The notes: a model not told the origin generated them from the sequence alone. 64,000 nt of DNA from Candidatus Sumerlaeaceae bacterium (GCA_026418615.1 JAOAAY010000006.1:62001-126000); one strand, 5' to 3'. Positions 8,328 to 17,727 are shown, counted from the first letter of the stretch. Numbers and translations: made by a program.

Positions 8328-8683
8328 GCCGATCGGCATTGGCCCCGCTGGCGCTGATCTTGATGACGGTGCCGGCGGCGTGTACTTGGACCCGGGTTGG
8401 GGACATCCGCCATACGACATTTCTGACCAGGACCCGGCTGACGCTGCCCGCCGGCGACTGCGGCGACGCCGCGGGACGCGAAACGGCTGTGCAATCGGAC
8501 TCTGAGCAGGCGTTGGCGACCCTTGAGCGGGCGGTCCGAAGCCTGCCGTCGGCAACGCGCGACAGCATGCTCGATCGCGTGCTGCCTGCGACTTTCGCCG
8601 ACACCTACGCTTCTGGCGGGGCGGGTTTGGAGCGCGGCGAAGGCGCGGGCGGTCAGGCCCCGCCCGCGTCCGACCGCAACTGA
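8324..8683 (+). CDS. Small lipoprotein, possible spanin-like third lysis gene
   Basis: The GTG at 8324 overlaps the TGA of the holin-like gene (GTGA), so translation is probably coupled. Residues 1-20 form a lipoprotein signal ending in the lipobox PAAC. The mature part of about 100 residues is polar, with one helical stretch (SEQALATLERAVRSLP) and a Gly/Ala/Pro-rich tail. In phage lysis cassettes this place is often taken by an o-spanin or Rz1-type lipoprotein, which is the basis of the suggestion; the sequence itself is not diagnostic. The last 31 bases overlap the 3' end of the convergent beta-helix gene. Confidence 0.5.
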   Translation: MSRSALAPLALILMTVPAACTWTRVGDIRHTTFLTRTRLTLPAGDCGDAAGRETAVQSDSEQALATLERAVRSLPSATRDSMLDRVLPATFADTYASGGAGLERGEGAGGQAPPASDRN

Positions 8684-10470
8684 TCCAGCCAGCGCCGGAC
8701 CTCAGGATCCGACGGGTTTTCGCGTGCGAGGCGTTCGTACTCGGCCAACGCCGCCTCCTTCTGTCCGGCGGCAGCAAGCCAATGGGCATAGTGGCCGCGA
8801 AACCAGACGAAGTCCGGAAACTCGTTCAGTAATTCGGCGCCGTCGCGCAGGCCTGCGTCGAGATTCCCTGCCCGAACCGCGCGGATGATGGCGCACGCCC
8901 GTGCCATGCGCACGAACTCCGTGTTGGGTTGGCGGGTGGCCGTGGCCCTCATCCAACGCAAGGCACCGGCCCGCGCCCGCGAGAGCCACCCTACCCCCAG
9001 CAAGGGGTCGCGGGCGCGGTTGCGGCGCACCTTGTTGCCTTGTCCCGTGCCATAAAAGGCCAAGGCCCACCGGTGGTTGAGCAGGACATTGTCCTCGATT
9101 CGGTTGTAACTGCTGTCGGCCGCGAGGCACACGCCGGTGTCGTGATCGGCGATCAGGTTGCCGGATATAAGATTTCCATGGCTTCCCGCGAAGTCGAGAT
9201 CGGGATTGGCGCAATCGGCCGGGGCGCCGTCGAGCAGGACGCCGTGAAAACGCCAGTCATCCGTGCGCCAGGGGCTGTTGCCCTCGATCAGGTTGTTCTC
9301 GATGCGATTGAGAAAGGCCGTGCGGACCATTTTGACTCCGCCGCCCCAATTGCCGCGGAGGAGATTCTGGCGCACGACATTGGCCAGGGCATTGTCCATC
9401 GAGATGCCGGGCAGTTTCGACCGGCTGGATCCGTCGGGAGCGCGCCCCGCAGGCAAAACGAAATCGAGGAACAAGTCCTCGTCGGTCTGGCGGGCGCGCC
9501 GGCCATTGTGCTCGATGAGATTGCCCGCGACGACGGTGCGGAAGGTGCCGTTGTCGAGGCAAAGACCTTCTTTATCGCACCTGCGCAGGATGTTGCCCGT
9601 CACCACGGTGTCATACGAACCGTCGCAGTAGATCCCGCTGGACCGGCTGTTGACGACGGTGTTGCTCTCGACCAGCACGGCATGCGGTCCCCGCAGGCAG
9701 GCGCGCAGCGGCCCGTGTTTGGGCCAATGATAATCTTCCCAGAAATCCCGCGCGAGGTCTTCCGTGTCGTGTATCGGCACGGAGGCGAGCACGATCCCCG
9801 CTGCCCAATTCGACGCCGCGTGCAGGGTATCAATCAGGTTTTCGAGGATCCAGATCAAACGGTTTTCTCCCTGAACGAAAACACCGGCCCGGGCAGTGTT
9901 GCGGATGGTGTTTGCGCTCAGGACGACGCCCGTATTGTTGTCGCGCAGAACGATGCCAAAGGTGCCGTTCTCGATGTGGCAATCGGTGACGCGCACATGG
10001 CGGCATTGCCGCATGCGAACGCCGCCAGCCGAGTGCCGGTCGAGAATGACGCGGGCCTGAGCCAGGGCGACTTCCTCGCAGTCATCCAGTTCGAATATGA
10101 AGGGCATGGGAGCGGTCGGGCGCAGGACGACGCCCCCGAAATCATACTGACATCCGCTTTTCAGGCGCAGCGGCTCATCGAGGCAGATTTCGGCGGGCCG
10201 CGGAATCGGCAGCGGTGCGGTGCTGCGGTTGAGGTCGGAAGCCAGCATGATCCGTGCTTCCCCGCGGGAGGGGCTGACGGGATCGAAGACCGGCCGCGCC
10301 AATTTCGCCGCGGGCTCGGCCATTTTTCGAATGTCTTCTGTCAGGACGGCGGCATCCGGTGGCTTAGGCACCGCCGATCCCGTTAACCGCTGACAGCGCT
10401 CCATGACCTGACTTCGCGTGATGACCGCCCAAGCCGTGGAGCCCGTCGGGATATGGATGCAGTCGCTCAT
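8653..10470 (-). CDS. Right-handed parallel beta-helix protein with C-terminal TPR-like helices
   Basis: This 605-residue protein (ATG 10470) has many repeats of about 22 residues with asparagine-ladder motifs (NTIRNTARAGVFVQG, SNTVVNSRSSGIYCDG, GNLIEHNG, ENNLIEGN, GNLISGNLIADHDTGVCL). These are typical of pectate-lyase-like or NosD-type beta-helices that bind or cut polysaccharides. Around residues 530-600, helix pairs with TPR spacing end the protein (AAAGQKEAALAEYERLA). No clear signal peptide is visible at the N-terminus, which is odd for this fold; either export is by another route or the start is elsewhere. The substrate cannot be inferred. It is convergent with the lysis-like cassette. 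Confidence 0.75.
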   Translation of the reverse strand: MSDCIHIPTGSTAWAVITRSQVMERCQRLTGSAVPKPPDAAVLTEDIRKMAEPAAKLARPVFDPVSPSRGEARIMLASDLNRSTAPLPIPRPAEICLDEPLRLKSGCQYDFGGVVLRPTAPMPFIFELDDCEEVALAQARVILDRHSAGGVRMRQCRHVRVTDCHIENGTFGIVLRDNNTGVVLSANTIRNTARAGVFVQGENRLIWILENLIDTLHAASNWAAGIVLASVPIHDTEDLARDFWEDYHWPKHGPLRACLRGPHAVLVESNTVVNSRSSGIYCDGSYDTVVTGNILRRCDKEGLCLDNGTFRTVVAGNLIEHNGRRARQTDEDLFLDFVLPAGRAPDGSSRSKLPGISMDNALANVVRQNLLRGNWGGGVKMVRTAFLNRIENNLIEGNSPWRTDDWRFHGVLLDGAPADCANPDLDFAGSHGNLISGNLIADHDTGVCLAADSSYNRIEDNVLLNHRWALAFYGTGQGNKVRRNRARDPLLGVGWLSRARAGALRWMRATATRQPNTEFVRMARACAIIRAVRAGNLDAGLRDGAELLNEFPDFVWFRGHYAHWLAAAGQKEAALAEYERLARENPSDPEVRRWLDQLRSDAGGA

Positions 10471-10684
10471 CCGTGGGGTCGTTGGTGAGCGTCTCGTGCC
10501 GATTCGTCAACTCTGGTCGGTGCGGCGACGGGTCCCTCAGGGCCTGCCCCAGCGACAGCCGGGTGGCAGCATAATGGCGTGAGATGTCATGTAGGTTTCA
10601 ATGGACTTTGCCGTTGGCCTGTGTTTGGTTGCATAGGTCGCGAGGCGGATGTCGGTATTGTAAGAGGAGGCTCGGACCGGCAAT

Positions 10685-11782
10685 TTGAGCAGGACATTTG
10701 AAGATGTGATCGAGTTGAACCAGCGCGAGTTGCTGGATTTTTGCGGAAAGAACGACCAGCGGTTGCGCGAGTTAGAGGGTCAACTCGGCATTCGGATCGT
10801 GCCCCGGGGCACGACGCTGAAATTGATGGGTTCGGCGGACGAGGTGGCGCGGGCGCGCGAGGCGATCGAGAAATTGCTGTCCATAGCGCGCGGCGACAGG
10901 AATCTGAGCCGCCAGCAAATGAGTTATGTGGTGGAGTCGGTGAAGTCCGACCGGCGCGAGGATCTGGAATCCATTTTTACGGATCGCGTTTCCGTTCCGT
11001 TGCGCAAGCGCGGCGTGACGCCGATGACGGCGGGTCAAAAGCGTTATCTGGATGCGATCCGCCGTTCCGACATTGTGTTTGGCATCGGGCCGGCGGGCAC
11101 GGGCAAGACCTATCTGGCGATGGCCATGGCCGTGAATTACCTTGTCAGCAATTTGGTGCGCCGGATTATTCTTGTGCGTCCGGCTGTCGAGGCGGGCGAG
11201 AAACTCGGCTTCCTCCCCGGCGACATCGCGGCCAAGTTCGATCCGTATGTGCGTCCTCTGTACGACGCGCTGCACGACATGGTGGATCCCGATCGTGTCA
11301 AGCAGTATCTGGAAACCGGTATCGTTGAGGTGGCGCCGCTGGCTTTCATGCGCGGGCGCACGCTCAACAGTTCGTTCGTGATCCTCGACGAGGCGCAAAA
11401 CACCTCGGTCGAGCAGATGAAGATGTTCCTGACGCGCCTCGGTTTTGACTCGAAGGCCGTCATCACGGGAGATGTGACGCAGATTGACCTGCCGGCGGGC
11501 AAGGAGTCGGGGTTGGTCCATGTCCAGAGCGTGCTGAGCCGCATTTCGGGCATCGACTTCATTCACTTCGAGCAGTCGGATGTCGTGCGCCACGCGCTGG
11601 TGCAAAAGATCGTGAAAGCCTACGAGGCTGCAGATGCGCGGGCGCGCGGTGCGATGCAGCAGGAATTGACTTTTGAGGGCGGCGGCGCCGAGCCGGGGGG
11701 CGGTGCAGGCTCCGCCGAGGCAATCCGGCTGGATTCTGACGAGAACGGGAGGCAGGCGCGCATCGCTGCCAGTGGTCATTGA
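10685..11782 (+). CDS. phoH: PhoH-family ATPase (PhoH-like, KH-related N-terminus)
   Basis: The start is TTG 10685 with GAGGAGG about 13 bases upstream. Residues 25-65 look like a small KH-like nucleic-acid-binding domain (LGIRIVPRGTTLKLMG). The rest is the PhoH ATPase core with Walker A GPAGTGKT (135-142) and Walker B FVILDEAQN. The C-terminal Gly/Glu-rich tail is unconserved. PhoH proteins act on RNA in the cytoplasm and often sit beside pgpH-type HD phosphohydrolases and ybeY. The pgpH-type gene follows here, but no ybeY does. Confidence 0.92.
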   Translation: MSRTFEDVIELNQRELLDFCGKNDQRLRELEGQLGIRIVPRGTTLKLMGSADEVARAREAIEKLLSIARGDRNLSRQQMSYVVESVKSDRREDLESIFTDRVSVPLRKRGVTPMTAGQKRYLDAIRRSDIVFGIGPAGTGKTYLAMAMAVNYLVSNLVRRIILVRPAVEAGEKLGFLPGDIAAKFDPYVRPLYDALHDMVDPDRVKQYLETGIVEVAPLAFMRGRTLNSSFVILDEAQNTSVEQMKMFLTRLGFDSKAVITGDVTQIDLPAGKESGLVHVQSVLSRISGIDFIHFEQSDVVRHALVQKIVKAYEAADARARGAMQQELTFEGGGAEPGGGAGSAEAIRLDSDENGRQARIAASGH

Positions 11783-11819
11783 CAACGGCTTTTGTGCGGT
11801 GAGCGGATAGGCCAAACGC

Positions 11820-14105
11820 ATGGCAAAAATCCTCCGATTGGCGGGGCGGGGCGATAGCGGATCCCGTCCGCCGAAACGCCTTCCCGGCGGTCTGCTCGTA
11901 GCGGGTCGCCGGACGCGGCTTGCTGGTGTCCTGACGGCAGTGTTCATCCTGCTGGTCACGGTTGTTTCTCCGCGACTTCCGTTGAGGGTGCCGGATGTCT
12001 CCGTCGGCGAGCCGTGGGGCGGGCCGACGATTGTGGCGCCGTTCGACATTCGTGTGGTTGATGCTGCAACGGCGGAGGATGCCCGGCGGCTCGTCGAGCA
12101 ACGCCATGAGACGGTGTTTGTGCTGGATGCGACAGTGGAGGCGGACGCTCTGAGGCGGTTGGAGCGGATGCTGGCGCTGGTGCGCGATGCGGCCAAAGAT
12201 CGCTCGACCACGGTGGCAGCCTTGCGTCGCGACTTGGCCGCAAAGGCTGGTGTCGCGTTGGAACCGACGACTGTGGAGGTGTTGCTCGATCAGGCGGGCA
12301 GCGAGCGGCTGCAGGCCGATTTGACGGCCGTGTTGTCTCACATGTACTCGTCGCGGGTCCTGTGCGCGGAAAAGAGTCTTTATGATGCGGCCGGCCGGTC
12401 GGGGCGGCTGGCGGTGATGGCCGATCGCGAGGGGCGCACGGCAACCACGGTGACGCAGGGCGTGATCCTTGGTTTTCCGGGCGAAGCGATGGATTATTTG
12501 CAGCGCAACTATTTGCCCGAGTTTCGGCTGCCCTCCGGGTTGCAATCGGCTTATGCAGACATCGTCCGGCAATTGCTGCGGCCTAATCTGATCTATGACC
12601 GTGACCTGACGCAGCGGCGCAAGTCGCTGATGCTGGCTTCGCTTGATGAGAGCGTGACGATTGGCGCCGGCGAGCAGGTGGTGGCGGCCGGCGAGTTGGT
12701 GACGCCTTTGCAGGCGCAAGCCCTGAGGCAACTGGTCTTGGAAACCCGCTCGCGCGGACTGATGCGTATCGGAGGCTCCGCCCTGCTGGTAGCGTTGATG
12801 CTGGGGTTTGCGGCGCGCTACCTGCCGCGGTTTCAGGCCCGAGTGCCGCTTTCGCCGCGCCATGTTCTCTTGATGGCCGTCCCCGTCGCGGCGGCGGTGA
12901 TGCTGGGGCGTCTGGCTCTGGCACTGGGGCTTGCGGAGGGGGCGCGGCCGTTTGTGCTGCCAACGGCTTTTGTGGCAATGGTTCTGTTGCTGGTGTACAA
13001 CGCCCGGCTGGCGCTGGTCATGACGGTGTTCACGACTGTGTTGTTCGCGATGGCCGTGGGTTCGGATACGCCGCTTCTCCTCGCGTCGCTGGCCGGCGGT
13101 TTTGCAGGCACGGCGGCGCTGATGAAAGTGAGCGAGCGTCAGCAGGTCCTGACGGCCGGCCTTTGGGTGTCGCTGGCCAATGTCGTCGTTGCGGTTGCGT
13201 CATCGCTGATGAGCGGGCGGCTCTTGCCCCCGATGCCGGTGCTGGCGGCCGCCGCGGGCAACGGTATTGCCTGCTACTTGCTTGCTGTTGGCGCCCTGCC
13301 GGCAATCGAAAAACTGTTCGGTGTCGTGACAGGCTGGCGCCTGATGGAACTGACCAGCACCTCCCATCCGCTGTTGCGGCAGATGGAGGAAAAGGCCCCG
13401 GGATCGTACCAGCATGTCCTGAATGTGACCAAACTGGCCGAGTCGGGGGCGGAGGCGGTGGAGGCGGACCGGCTGCTGGTGCGCGCCGGGGCTTTGTTTC
13501 ATGATGTGGGGAAGATGCTGAAGCCTAAGTATTTTACGGAGAATCAGGTCACGGCGGACGAGCGGCGCATCCACTCGCGGCTGTCACCGTACATGAGCGC
13601 GCTCATCATTAAGAACCATGTGAAGGACGGGGTGGAATTGGCGCGCAGCAACGGGCTGCCGGAAACGGTTGTGGAGTTCATCCCGCAGCACCACGGCACG
13701 AGTCTGATCCGGTATTTCTATATGCAGGCCAAGGCTCGGGCAGAGGCTAACGATCAGGTGTTGGAGGACGAGTTCCGTTACCCCGGTCCGAAGCCGCAAA
13801 GCATCGAGGCTGCCATCGTGATGATCGCCGATGCGGTGGAGGCGTCGGCCACGGCAAAATTGCGGACGCCCGTGGTGCGGGAGGAGGATGTGCGGCGGGT
13901 GGTGCGCGATGCCATCAACGACAAGTTCCAGGATGGCCAGTTTGACGAGTGTCACATGACGCTGCGCGACCTGCACGAGATCAACGAGGCCCTAGTGCGG
14001 GCGTTGCTCAGCCGCTATCATCAGCGGGTGGACTATCCGAACGCTCCCCGGCGGGAAGTGCGGGATGTCCTGCGAGCGGAGGGCCCGCCAGCCGCTGCCC
14101 TCTGA
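11820..14105 (+). CDS. 7TM-7TMR-HD family phosphohydrolase (PgpH-like)
   Basis: This 761-residue membrane protein has one N-terminal transmembrane helix (about residue 35), an extracellular 7TMR-HDED-type domain, seven membrane helices (about 315-490) and a cytoplasmic HD phosphohydrolase domain. The metal ligands are visible in GSYQHVLNVTKLAE and LFHDVGKMLKP, and later in IIKNHVKDGVELA and FIPQHHGTSL. In Firmicutes, PgpH degrades c-di-AMP; that activity is inferred here from the architecture. The gap to phoH is 37 bases, so the two form one operon. The next gene is convergent. Confidence 0.92.
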   Translation: MAKILRLAGRGDSGSRPPKRLPGGLLVAGRRTRLAGVLTAVFILLVTVVSPRLPLRVPDVSVGEPWGGPTIVAPFDIRVVDAATAEDARRLVEQRHETVFVLDATVEADALRRLERMLALVRDAAKDRSTTVAALRRDLAAKAGVALEPTTVEVLLDQAGSERLQADLTAVLSHMYSSRVLCAEKSLYDAAGRSGRLAVMADREGRTATTVTQGVILGFPGEAMDYLQRNYLPEFRLPSGLQSAYADIVRQLLRPNLIYDRDLTQRRKSLMLASLDESVTIGAGEQVVAAGELVTPLQAQALRQLVLETRSRGLMRIGGSALLVALMLGFAARYLPRFQARVPLSPRHVLLMAVPVAAAVMLGRLALALGLAEGARPFVLPTAFVAMVLLLVYNARLALVMTVFTTVLFAMAVGSDTPLLLASLAGGFAGTAALMKVSERQQVLTAGLWVSLANVVVAVASSLMSGRLLPPMPVLAAAAGNGIACYLLAVGALPAIEKLFGVVTGWRLMELTSTSHPLLRQMEEKAPGSYQHVLNVTKLAESGAEAVEADRLLVRAGALFHDVGKMLKPKYFTENQVTADERRIHSRLSPYMSALIIKNHVKDGVELARSNGLPETVVEFIPQHHGTSLIRYFYMQAKARAEANDQVLEDEFRYPGPKPQSIEAAIVMIADAVEASATAKLRTPVVREEDVRRVVRDAINDKFQDGQFDECHMTLRDLHEINEALVRALLSRYHQRVDYPNAPRREVRDVLRAEGPPAAAL

Positions 14106-14247
14106 GGGACAGCCCAGGCTCTGTTTCCTGTCGCCGGACGGTTCCGACCTTTCCCTGCGCGGCTGGCGATGGGGACTGATACCCCTGCGGTGAAGCCGCG
14201 GGCAGGCTCAGGTCGGCGGTTGCACCCTTTCGCGACGGAGGAGGCTA

Positions 14248-14718
14248 TCAGGCGTTCGCGGCGCGCAATTCGTCGAGGATTTCGTCCACATGGCCCTCGA
14301 CTTTGACTTTGCGCCATACCCGGACGATTCGACCTTCGGGATCGATCAAAAAGGTGCTGCGCTCGATGCCCATGACTTTACGCCCGTACATGTTCTTTTC
14401 CTTCCACACGCCGTATTTCGTCGCCACGGCGTGGTCGGGATCCGAAAGCAAAAGGAACGGCAGGTCGTATTTGTGGATGAACTTGTCGTGGGATTTCAGG
14501 TCGTCGCCGCTGACGCCGAGCACGACAGCGCCGAGTGCCTCCAGCCGCTTGTAGTTGTCGCGAAAAGAACAGGCTTCGCGCGTGCATCCGGGGGTGTCGT
14601 CTTTCGGGTAAAAGTACAGCACCACCCATTTGCCGGCCAAGTCTGCCAGTTTGAGCGTTTTTCCATTTGACGCCTCCAGCGAAAAAGCCGGGGCGGCTTT
14701 CCCTGCGTCGACTGCCAT
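14248..14718 (-). CDS. bcp: Thioredoxin-dependent thiol peroxidase (Bcp/PrxQ peroxiredoxin)
   Basis: The 156 residues show the AhpC/TSA fold with the peroxidatic motif DTPGCTREACSFRD: Cys in PGCT is the peroxidatic residue, and the Cys five positions later matches the resolving residue of the PrxQ helix-2 type. The supporting Arg lies in GIERSTFLIDPEG. It reduces hydrogen peroxide and organic peroxides in the cytoplasm at the expense of thioredoxin. It starts at ATG 14718. The DUF4912 gene lies upstream on the same strand across a 57-base gap. An aerobic respirer would use it for oxidant defence. Confidence 0.95.
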   Translation of the reverse strand: MAVDAGKAAPAFSLEASNGKTLKLADLAGKWVVLYFYPKDDTPGCTREACSFRDNYKRLEALGAVVLGVSGDDLKSHDKFIHKYDLPFLLLSDPDHAVATKYGVWKEKNMYGRKVMGIERSTFLIDPEGRIVRVWRKVKVEGHVDEILDELRAANA

Positions 14719-14775
14719 TATAGAGGTCCTCGCGCACCCGTTAAGTCATGCGCAAGTATTCTTTCGCTGGATGAA

Positions 14776-16155
14776 TTATTTTGTTTCTTTTCGCACGACC
14801 GGGGTCACGGCCCGCTCCATAGTTCCATCCGCGCTGACGGCTTTGACATCAAGCACCTGCTGACCGTCGGGGAGAGCGTAGCGCAGACTGAAGGTGCCGT
14901 CGGGATTAAGCCGGACGGGGCGGCCTTGGACGGTGACCGTGGCGTCGGGTTCGGTGGCGCCGTAAAGGATCAGTTCGGTGTGAACCTGCAGCCAGAAATC
15001 CTTGACGGCTGCCTCGCTGCGAGCCGGCGCAAACGAACCGCTAAAAAGCGGTCCGCTGGTCGGGGCCTCGCCTCGCAGGCCGGAGTCCACTTGTTTCTGC
15101 AAGTGGCGAAGGATTTCCTCGCTGCCCCGTTGCTCGCGAAGGGTAAACCCGCCGCTCAGGCCGTACAGTTTCTGGAAAGTGGCCTCGACGGTCATCCAGT
15201 CGCTGTCCACGACATCGCTGATCCGGTCGCGGGGCGTAGTGACCGGGTTGGAGCGCGCGATGACAATGTAATTGTTGTCTTCGTCGTACATGCCCAGTTC
15301 GGCGCACCAGGAGCACGCCGTCTCGGGCACCCGAATGTACCAATTGTTCGAGTACGGGCCGACATCGAGGTCGAAGAAGTAATGGGCTGCCTCATTGGGC
15401 CAGTCGCGGCCGTCAATGCGGTACATGCGCACGATGATGCGGCGCTCATGCCCCGTGCGCGGCAGACGAAGTTCGGCGCGTGTGGCGTCGTTGATTTCCC
15501 AGTAGGCGAACACCCATTCCGGATCGCGAACGAGGAGGACGATTTTCGTGTCGCCATATTCGTCGGGGAGTTCGCGCGCCGGCGGACCTTCGGGCAGTCC
15601 GCGGTGCTCGTGGAAGAAATGTTCCCGCACATCGGTCGGGACGGCCGGTGAGATCTGAGCCTCGGGCTTGAGGGTGCGCTCGGCTGCGGCGGGCTCGGCT
15701 TTGTTAGCCGCCGCGGCGGTTTTGCGACGCGATGCGCTGGCGGGTGCGGCGGAGGCCGTCGTCCGTTTGGCGGAGGTTACGCGTTTGGGCTTGGCGGCGT
15801 CAGCCGCAACGGTTTCCGTTGCCGGAGTCGTCTTGACACTGGTTCGCGAGACGCCACGAGCGGGCGCGCGTTTGACGGAGGCCGGTGAGGGCTCCGGAGG
15901 AGCCGTCTTGCTCTTGGGGGTCGCCGTCTTTTTAGCAGCCCCGGCCGTCGTTTTCTTCGTCTCGGGGGCCTTTACCGCCTTCGTCCCCGCAGCAGATGTC
16001 TTGGCCTTGGACTCTGCCGACTTTGTCTTAGGAGCCGTTGCAGCCTTTACAGCCTTGGACTTTGCCGATCCAGCCGCCGCGGTTTTCGAGGCGGCCTCTT
16101 CAGACTTCTTGGAAGTCGCCTTTTTGGTGCTTTTCTTTTCGGCTTCTTTTTTCAA
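14776..16155 (-). CDS. DUF4912 protein with long Lys/Ala-rich histone-H1-like N-terminal tail
   Basis: The first 165 or so residues of this 459-residue protein are almost only Lys, Ala, Thr, Ser and Pro (KKATSKKSEEAASK, AKSKAVKAATAPKTK), like histone H1 or chlamydial Hc2 tails. From about residue 175 comes a DUF4912 domain (KIVLLVRDPEWVFAYWEI and later NNWYIRVPETACSWCAELG), then a short beta-sandwich-like end (VTVQGRPVRLNPDGTFSLRYALPDG). The function of DUF4912 is unknown. The tail suggests DNA or polyanion binding, which is inference. The start is TTG 16155 with only a weak G-rich ribosome site, so the true start is less certain. Confidence 0.8.
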   Translation of the reverse strand: MKKEAEKKSTKKATSKKSEEAASKTAAAGSAKSKAVKAATAPKTKSAESKAKTSAAGTKAVKAPETKKTTAGAAKKTATPKSKTAPPEPSPASVKRAPARGVSRTSVKTTPATETVAADAAKPKRVTSAKRTTASAAPASASRRKTAAAANKAEPAAAERTLKPEAQISPAVPTDVREHFFHEHRGLPEGPPARELPDEYGDTKIVLLVRDPEWVFAYWEINDATRAELRLPRTGHERRIIVRMYRIDGRDWPNEAAHYFFDLDVGPYSNNWYIRVPETACSWCAELGMYDEDNNYIVIARSNPVTTPRDRISDVVDSDWMTVEATFQKLYGLSGGFTLREQRGSEEILRHLQKQVDSGLRGEAPTSGPLFSGSFAPARSEAAVKDFWLQVHTELILYGATEPDATVTVQGRPVRLNPDGTFSLRYALPDGQQVLDVKAVSADGTMERAVTPVVRKETK

Positions 16156-16449
16156 GTCAACAACCCCCGTTTCGTGGTCATGGCATCACGCGAAGTGGCC
16201 GGAGGGCCGCAAGCGTGAGCCTTGTCCTGACAAGGTTTGGAGCACAAAACTCCACCTTTACGAGGCGACCAATACCAGCGTTGACGCAAAACAATCTCTG
16301 CGTGCGGCGATGATACCGGTTACGCCGAAAAATGCCATCTTCTGGCCTTATTTGACCATCTCCGGGCCCGGCAATTCAGGCGTGTATGCTGCTGTTTTTG
16401 AGGTTTGGCATACATTAGGGGCGGCGGCAATGTAAATGGAGGGGTACTC

Positions 16450-17727
16450 TTGATTAGAAAGGCGGAGATTTTGGCGGAGAGGATTTACCAGAGGTTGCCC
16501 AACGGGCTGACGGTGATTGCTCGACGCGTTCCGAACAGAGTGGTGACGGTGGATGTGTGGGTCGGGACGGGTTCGGCGAACGAGGACGAACGGCTTAACG
16601 GTGTGACGCATTTTCTGGAGCACATGCTTTTCAAAGGCACTCCGCGCTTCGGGCCGGGAGAACTGGACCGGACGATTATGGAGATCGGCGGGGTCTGGAA
16701 CGCAGGGACATCGAAGGATTTTACACACTACTATGTGACCGTGGCGTCGCCGTTTTTTCATCGCGCCTTGGACGCCGTATCGGACATGATTCAGCACGCG
16801 GTTGTTGACCCTGTGGAGTTTGAGCGCGAGCGGCCGGTGATTCTCGAAGAGATCCGCCGCAAGCAGGACAGTCCCGGCGGAGTGCTGGTCGATACGCTGT
16901 ATGCCGTCTCATTTCGCAAGGGGCCTTATAAACGGTCGGTCCTGGGAACGCATGAGTCGGTGTCGGCGCTGAGCCGGGATGAGATGTATGCGTATTACAA
17001 GTCGCATTACACGGCGGATAACATGGTGGTGCTGGTTGTGGGGGATATGGATCCGGAGGCGGCGGTGGCCAGCATAGCGGAGTCGTTCGGGGGGCTGCCC
17101 CCGGCCCCTGCCGGTCTGTCCCGCCTCAACAACGGCCTGTGCGAACGCGCGGCGGGCGAATCGTGCGTCATCAAGTTAGCCGTGGGGGAAACCTACGCAG
17201 CGCTGGGGTTCCCGGCGCCGGCGGTTGACCAAGCCGATGCCGTGCTGGCGTTGGATTTGGCGGCGACCATTCTTGCCGATGGGCGCAGTTCGCGACTGTA
17301 TCGTGTGCTCAAAGAGGATTTGCGGTTGGTGAGCGCAGTGTGGGCGGGCAGCCCGACGCATCGGCATGAGAGCCTGTTTTATGTCTTGATGACTTTGGAA
17401 CGGGCCAAATGGGCGGAGGCGCGGCGCGCCGCGCTGGAGGTTGTGCGCGACCTCGCCGCCCGTCCCCCCTCGGAGGCTGAAATGGCCAAGGCCCGGCGCA
17501 TCATCCGCAACGGGTTGTTTTTCTCGACGGAGACGAACACCGGCCAAAGCGCCACGATCGGCTATTACCACACACTGACGGGAAGCATGGAATTCTACGA
17601 CACCTACTTGGAGCGGCTTGGGCATGTGACGGCCGAAGATGTTTCGCGGGCCTGTGCCGTGTTCGAAGCGGAACCGAACGAAGTCATCGTGGAGCCTTTG
17701 GGCGGGGTCGAAGGGAGCGGGGCATGA
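16450..17727 (+). CDS. M16 family zinc peptidase (catalytic subunit)
   Basis: I start at TTG 16450 because GGAGGGG lies just upstream; the track's TTG at 16405 lacks a ribosome site and gives a Gly/Asn leader. The protein of 425 residues has the inverted zinc motif HFLEH at 54-58, the second glutamate about 76 residues later (ERERPVILEEIRR), and the two-lobed M16 architecture. M16B peptidases degrade short peptides or process precursors. The stop overlaps the start of a second M16 gene by four bases, the usual arrangement for a catalytic/non-catalytic heterodimer. Confidence 0.93.
   Translation: MIRKAEILAERIYQRLPNGLTVIARRVPNRVVTVDVWVGTGSANEDERLNGVTHFLEHMLFKGTPRFGPGELDRTIMEIGGVWNAGTSKDFTHYYVTVASPFFHRALDAVSDMIQHAVVDPVEFERERPVILEEIRRKQDSPGGVLVDTLYAVSFRKGPYKRSVLGTHESVSALSRDEMYAYYKSHYTADNMVVLVVGDMDPEAAVASIAESFGGLPPAPAGLSRLNNGLCERAAGESCVIKLAVGETYAALGFPAPAVDQADAVLALDLAATILADGRSSRLYRVLKEDLRLVSAVWAGSPTHRHESLFYVLMTLERAKWAEARRAALEVVRDLAARPPSEAEMAKARRIIRNGLFFSTETNTGQSATIGYYHTLTGSMEFYDTYLERLGHVTAEDVSRACAVFEAEPNEVIVEPLGGVEGSGA

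Noticed and set aside
8929-10386. 485-residue plus-strand ORF
   Set aside because: Antisense shadow of the beta-helix gene.
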